NCBI GenBank assembly: GCA_034509735.1
Contig: JACGWO010000003.1
Location: 6,634,001 to 6,698,000, forward strand
Length of the DNA: 64,000 bases
Direction: 5' to 3'
From: Sesamum alatum
Lineage: Eukaryota; Streptophyta; Magnoliopsida; Lamiales; Pedaliaceae
Numbering within the stretch: position 1 is the first letter of the stretch; each line of letters starts with the position of its first letter. Made by a program: the position numbers and the translations under genes. The notes beneath the pieces are model-generated. The model was given only the letters and a program-made list of their open reading frames with translations. It had not been told where the DNA came from and searched no databases. Below, piece by piece: positions 58,941 to 64,000 of the stretch.

Positions 58941-59310
58941 TCTATTTTGCGTTCCTGTGATGATATCTCAACATCCGTGAGCCAGTTTAATACCAAACCC
59001 TAAACACATGCAAGATTATGAATAAAATTTCATATCTAACGGTCTGATTTTCAATCAATGGCCGGATTGAAGGTTTGCACGTTTCTTATGATGAAGAATA
59101 CGGACCGAATACGATATCTCGATATCCCCTCACTCAAATTGTTCAAAACTACATATAATGTATTCTTTTGTGTGCTAATAACGTTCTGATTGGAATTTTG
59201 ACGGTCTGATTAGGCGATGCAGTACAACAATATAAGATGCTAGTTACATCTGTGAAATACTAACAAACTTAAATATACAAATGTACTTTATATTGTGAAT
59301 ATATACCGAT
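58941..59310. other. No gene recognised
   Basis: AT-moderate sequence between the candidate CACTA 2 end and an inverted LTR piece. Nothing recognised. Confidence 0.35.
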
Positions 59311-59799
59311 CAGGAGCCCGTCACCATGGGTGGTCGTCTAGCAACGGTATGGCACTAGAGATTAGGTGAATGTTAGCGTGAACAATTAGGCGCCGATTCC
59401 ATACGGGTACGGTCCTACTGTCGATCGTCTCCCAGCCTTTATCTAGGGTATGGGGTTGGGCGTCGGTTCCCATCCCTGACTAGGCGTCGATGCTTAATAC
59501 TCGAGATGAGTTTACTCTATCGATCGACGTAGGAAATCATTTCCTACTCACTCAATTGCTATGGCAATAGACTTTTAGAGTCTAAACCATCTGAGAGCGC
59601 ATAGGAGACATCACCATCATATACTGATGGGGACAGATCCTATCTTGGAATCACCATCCTCGCTACATACTCCAACTGCACTGGACAAGGCTTATAATGA
59701 CCATCTAACAAAATGATCACCTCTTGATAGATCCAAGATACAGTCTTCGTATGCACGTGACTGCCATAATTCCTCAAGTCCGAGGACTAATCCCGTACT
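59311..59799 (-). mobile_element. Inverted LTR fragment, family A
   Basis: Reverse complement of LTR text equal to about 56140-56635, ending abruptly at GTACT before a CpG-rich block. It holds neither LTR end. It is joined to the leader of copia element 3, where a direct-orientation LTR and PBS would be expected. Confidence 0.85.
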
Positions 59800-60895
59800 G
59801 GACGCCCGCGTGCGCTGGGCACGCGCGGACGCTGCCGGCCGCGCGCGTGGCACCTGCGCGCACGCGTGCGCGGCCGGCCGAACAGCTGGGCTGTTTTTTC
59901 GCTGTTTTTTCGAAAATTTTGATTTTCTGGTATTCTGCATATTTTTTTAGAAATATTTAATTTATGGCTGATTTAGTTTTAGTTGAGAATTATTTTTTCG
60001 TAAAATTAAATTGCCTAAGATTATTTTGGAAATGGTTTCCAAACAAAAAAAAAAATGTACATGGGTTGTACGAGGTTTCTAATATCCATTTTTAATTGCA
60101 TTCTTGACATGTATTTTTCTGCATTTAGTTATGTTGTGGAATGATATTGGATATCATTTATTTAATACATGGTTTGTATTATTTGGAGCATGATTATATT
60201 ATATGTAATTACGTTGTGTTTTGTTAATTAGATTAACAAGGGATGATCACGAAGCACATTGACCTGTGTATGGTTTTAAATTATTTTTGGGTGGGGCCTG
60301 CGTGCCTCGTGTTTTGGAATTATTATCTCCCACTTTTGCCTCATGATGTTAAGGCTTGTCTTTTTCCTTTTACTTTCCATGTATTCCATTTCTCTTGTAA
60401 TGAGAGTAGTTAGGAATATTTTTGCGAGGTTTTACATTTTATGTATAATAAGGCAAGCCCAAGGAGAAAATGGAGGCCTACGTTGGACGGAGGCCCAAGG
60501 GGAGACATCAAGGCGAAACAAATAGAGTACAAGGCCCAATTTCTTGACATTGGGTTAATTTGTTGTAATAGTGTAGGACCACCCTAGACAGACCATAGAC
60601 TCACTACGGGCTCAGTGGGTCGCATAGGTTGGGCCCGTGATCATCCAACAGGGGTATGCTAGATTTACTTGCATGCGATGCATTTATTTAAATGCTTTGT
60701 AATATTGGATATTTATGCATGCAAAAAAAAAAATATTAATGTGATGAGGTCTCGGTCAATAATTTCGAACTCTCACTTTGTTGGACCAAGTTAAAATATT
60801 AGGCCCATGATGGACTTGAATCAAAATGGTTTTGATCTGTCTAGGCCTTCTATCCATAGCAATGTCGTGAGGAAGCTACCACTACCCAAGTGTGG

Positions 60896-60910
60896 TCTCA
60901 CGAGTCGTGG
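60896..60910 (+). promoter_or_regulatory. Palindromic leader motif, upstream copy
   Basis: The same 15-mer as at 29375, unchanged although the coding region around it is badly decayed. Confidence 0.5.
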
Positions 60911-60975
60911 CACATTTGGAATAGAGGAAAGTTGCACCGTTGTTGTGAACAAAGAGTACGCTCACTGTTTCCCTG

Positions 60976-60990
60976 TCTCACGAGTCGTGG
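60976..60990 (+). promoter_or_regulatory. Palindromic leader motif, downstream copy
   Basis: Identical 15-mer 80 bp after the upstream copy, followed by GGGCGACAG as in element 1. Confidence 0.5.
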
Positions 60991-61344
60991 GGGCGACAGT
61001 TGAGGTATGATTTGGTTGATGGGTCGGGCCTAACATCGAGTAGCATGATTCGCTTGGAGTCCTCGGGATCATGTGAAGAAGTGAGGCAGAATATCTTGGG
61101 AATCTCATCGGTTGAGAATGGTATTGGATACCTCCCACGAGGCTTTTTCCATGTGAATCGTAAAAGCGGGGCATGAGAATTGCACTTGTGGATCCCAAGA
61201 CACTAGGAAACGGTTTCCCGAAACGCCATTTGAGAGTGATGGGCTTTCATAGAAATAGTGGGAGGGGTTAATAACTAAAGGACCAAGTCTTAACTTGAAC
61301 ATAATATTGTTATAATCTACTTAATGTTTTTCTGTTTAACTGTT

Positions 61345-64000
61345 GATGTCTAAGAATCCACTAACCCTTATACTTGAGACTAATAAAGTCTAATGGAACG
61401 TATTACCATGCCTAGCTGTGAAATCTTAAGATGGTCTTAGATTTCAAAGAACCAGACTTATATTCTGGGTAAGGTTTTTCCTCAGACCTTGCCGGAAGGG
61501 TCATCGCCCAAAGAACGTTTGACGTTCAAGAAAAGGCTTGATGACAATTGGAAGGTCTGCAGCATCATACTGGCATCCATTGATAATGAGATGCAGAAGC
61601 AGTATGATAGGCTGGAGGATGTTGGCTCGACGATGTTTCGATTGTAGCAAGTCTATGCGGTCCCAGACCGGCATGTTAGATATGCTGCAATGAAGGCATT
61701 CTTCAGAGTGAAGACGATAGAAGAATCGTCGGTACAAGAGCATGGAGTGATGATGCTATCCCTTGTGGAAAAACTCAAAGACCTCTAAGCTGATCTCGAA
61801 AGAGAGATGTACATCGACGTGATCCTTCAGTCTCTTCTCCCCTCACTCGACCCATTTATAGTCAACTACAACATGAATGGGCTTGAGAAAGACCTTCGTG
61901 AGTTGATAAAAATGTTGGTCCAGTACAAGGCAACGATTGAAAAATCTGCCGCCGACGGTACTAGTGAGAAGGCTTCGACCTCTGAAGCGAAAGGCAAGTG
62001 TGCCGGACGCAGGAAGAGGAAGAAGGCTCAAACAACATCAGCTGCTGCCAGCACTTTGAGTGCTCCTATTACACTGTTGGGCAGGGGTAAAGGAAAGAGA
62101 AAAAAGGTTCCATAGTCAGAGCTTCCGAATGATGTTTGCATTAACTATGAGAAAAGGGACATTGGAAGAGGGAGTTTTCGAAAGCCCCTCTCCAATGAAG
62201 GTGACATTTGAATTGAGTATCAACATGATCATTGCTCTGTTCTTTGGTATTGGATACCAGTCATTTATAATATGTGAATAGTTCACAGGTGATGATAAGG
62301 AATAGAAAGCTAAGACAGACGATCCTAAGGTCTAGCAATGGCGAAACTATTACTGCAAAGACTAAGGACTAGTTAGGCTTAGTAGTGATCATGTTAAGAT
62401 TATGTCTGCGGGAATTATGTAACCTAGCATGATCAAAATATGTTCCATTTATTGTTGGACAATTTTGGATACAATAATTTGATCAATAAAGTTACTTTTA
62501 TTTGACAAAGAACGGAGATTCTTGTCTGCTAGGTTTGATACATAAACACTTGACACTGTCCCATAATTGGATTATGAGAACTCAAAACAAATGACTAAAA
62601 ATGGATATAATCAAGATGAACTTACGGATTTGGCATCCATGGCTAGGTCAATTTCCTTTTAAGTTAAGGAAGAGGAAGTTGGAAGATCCAAAGAGTCTAG
62701 CAATAGATGATTTGGATCTGCTAGCTTGCAAATCTTCTCTGAGAAGGAAAAGACTAAAGAACTATTTTGTTAGACAAAGTGGGCTTGCCGATAGTCTATT
62801 GGATTAGATCCAAAAAGACTTCTGTGGATTACTGAATACATAGGACTAGAAGAGGGTTCACAAGTCTAAGAACCTTTGGTAGGTTCGGGGAATTAGACTT
62901 GGAGTGGTGGACCAAACTAGTCTCCTTTCGATTAGATCGAGAGAGTGTGTATTTAGTGGGAGCACCAATACCCTATTGGATTAGATCCAAAAAGGATATC
63001 TGTAAGGTTACTGAATACACAAGACTAAAAGAGGATTCACAAGTCTAATAACCTTTGGTAGGTTCGGGATATTAGACTTGGAGTGGTGAATCAATTTGGT
63101 TACCTTTCGATTAGATCGAGAGGACGTGTATTCAATGGGAATTCTCGAATATCTGAATGAGAATGGAATTCTCAATCAGTGCAATTCTTCTTGAAGCGGC
63201 CATGGTTGAATGGTCTCTGATAAGGGAGAAAACGAACCCTATTGGACTTGGTTCACTCGGTATTTCACTGAAGTTACCTTAGCCCATCTAGACATGGACT
63301 TGAAAGTTGCTAGGTTGAGAAACATGCACTTTCTTAAAGTCATGATCTAGTTACCATATTGGATATGATTTCGAAAACCTGTATCCTACAAAGTTCTTTA
63401 GTATATGGGATGGTCCTGCATACGTCAAGGGACTAGTAGGAAGACATACTAGACCAGGTGTCTGATTTGTGCAGGTCTAGTGCAAAATAAATGCAAACAT
63501 CAGGTTATTTCCGACTAACTATATTCCAGTCCTCCCAGGGACGACCAGAATACCTTAGATACCTGATGAGTACAGGTTTCTTGGTCCGACCAGTCGATTG
63601 GAGCATTATCCAAACGACATATAGAGAAGCGATGTTGGACATCGGGATTGGATCAATGGATTGGAGCCGTGGGATCTGTCTTGAAATTCAAACTGGGTTT
63701 GAGATTTCATGTAACTGGAATATTCGTATTGACGAACCCATACGATGTATGACTCGGTCAATAACGAGCATTAGTGTCAGTGGGAGTGTGGTAATCTTCC
63801 GAGTGTTAAGTGTGTAACGTCTTATTTGTTTGGGATGAAATGAAGATGTTAAGAAACACTACAAACACGAGCATTGTTCACACAATTCTCCATGAATAGG
63901 GCCAAGCTGTCCAAAACTTAGTCACCATTGACTAATGAAGAAGCTTAGATGTTTTACATCCCCTACGTCTTTGCCATACACAGCATGGGTATGTTGTTTG
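61345..64000 (+). pseudogene. Copia element 3 gag-pol remnants
   Basis: Gag begins at ATGTCTAAG (about 61346) and is broken at once; 61807-62115 has 'LLPSLDPFIVNYNMNGLEK' and the Lys-rich linker. A damaged knuckle and protease follow to 62280. GAG-pre-integrase text is readable at 62601-62807 ('LEDPKSLAIDDLDLLACKSSLRRK'). Integrase is scrambled and contains a 177-bp tandem duplication. At 63630-63720 'EAMLDIGIGSMD' is followed directly by 'CNWNIRIDEPIR', so most of RT is deleted. Stops occur every few dozen codons. No function is possible. Confidence 0.8.
62796..63150. repeat. 177-bp tandem duplication in element 3
   Basis: CTATTGGATTAGATCCAAAA at 62796 recurs at 62973, and the two units match through 'GGTAGGTTCGGG' and 'TTTCGATTAGATCGAGAG' with scattered differences. 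It is not present in elements 1 or 2. Confidence 0.85.

Larger units (their letters stand above)
59800..64000 (+). mobile_element. Copia element 3, rearranged and badly decayed
   Basis: Starts with a short CpG-rich block (59800-59885), then a leader matching element 2 (60230-61340), a broken gag and scattered pol pieces. It runs off the window. No direct-orientation 5' LTR or PBS is present. Confidence 0.8.

Noticed and set aside
1..64000. Search for tRNA, rRNA, organellar inserts or an intact host gene
   Set aside because: No cloverleaf, rRNA or plastid-like block was recognised by eye; a covariance-model scan would be decisive and could not be run.

Overview
This window is plant nuclear DNA, almost certainly from a eudicot, and nearly all of it is transposable elements nested inside one another. 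The evidence is Ty1/copia and Ty3/gypsy retrotransposons, CACTA and Helitron DNA transposons, PIF/Harbinger-like MITEs and a plant mobile domain (PMD) gene, with no intact single-copy host gene. Closeness to Lamiales-type repeats is only an impression. I see no CRISPR array, operon, rRNA or tRNA gene.

Layout. 1-575: end of a DNA element with a GCGACG-rich block. 576-1559: non-coding. 1560-6301: an inverted solo LTR (family A) split by a Helitron composite (1722-4330) and a TIR element (4770-5513). 6880-14262: a decayed PMD gene, split by a chromovirus solo LTR (8849-11147, TSD GATAT) and by a deleted Ty1/copia element (11306-13774, TSD ACATT). 14893-15870: a Ty3/gypsy integrase remnant. 15873-22254: a copia element lacking its 5' LTR, with its 3' LTR cut off at a Helitron-like end. 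25555-34242: a nearly complete copia element (TSD TGTTT) whose 3' LTR has shrunk from 1976 to 333 bp. 34618-35248: a MITE. 35672-36712: an inverted LTR piece of the preceding family. 36713-40287: a large non-coding LTR derivative. 40288-55303: a chromodomain Ty3/gypsy element whose right LTR holds a MITE and a 9.2 kb CACTA transposon (45812-55020, TSD TCT). 55304-58940: the 3' part of a second CACTA element, whose DUF4216 gene is split by a solo LTR (55651-57852, TSD ATACA). 59311-64000: a rearranged, badly decayed third copia element running off the window.

Comparing duplicate LTRs lets several insertions be read almost to the base, so a relative order of events can be reconstructed. The least expected signals are in the long 5' leaders of the copia family: a CpG-dense block of 300-600 bp, a paired palindromic motif about 80 bp apart, and a TATA-like box about 110 bp before gag. 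I found no convincing new host or defence system. The best candidates for something undescribed are those leader signals, the Helitron with two 3' ends, and the three minisatellites inside the CACTA element.
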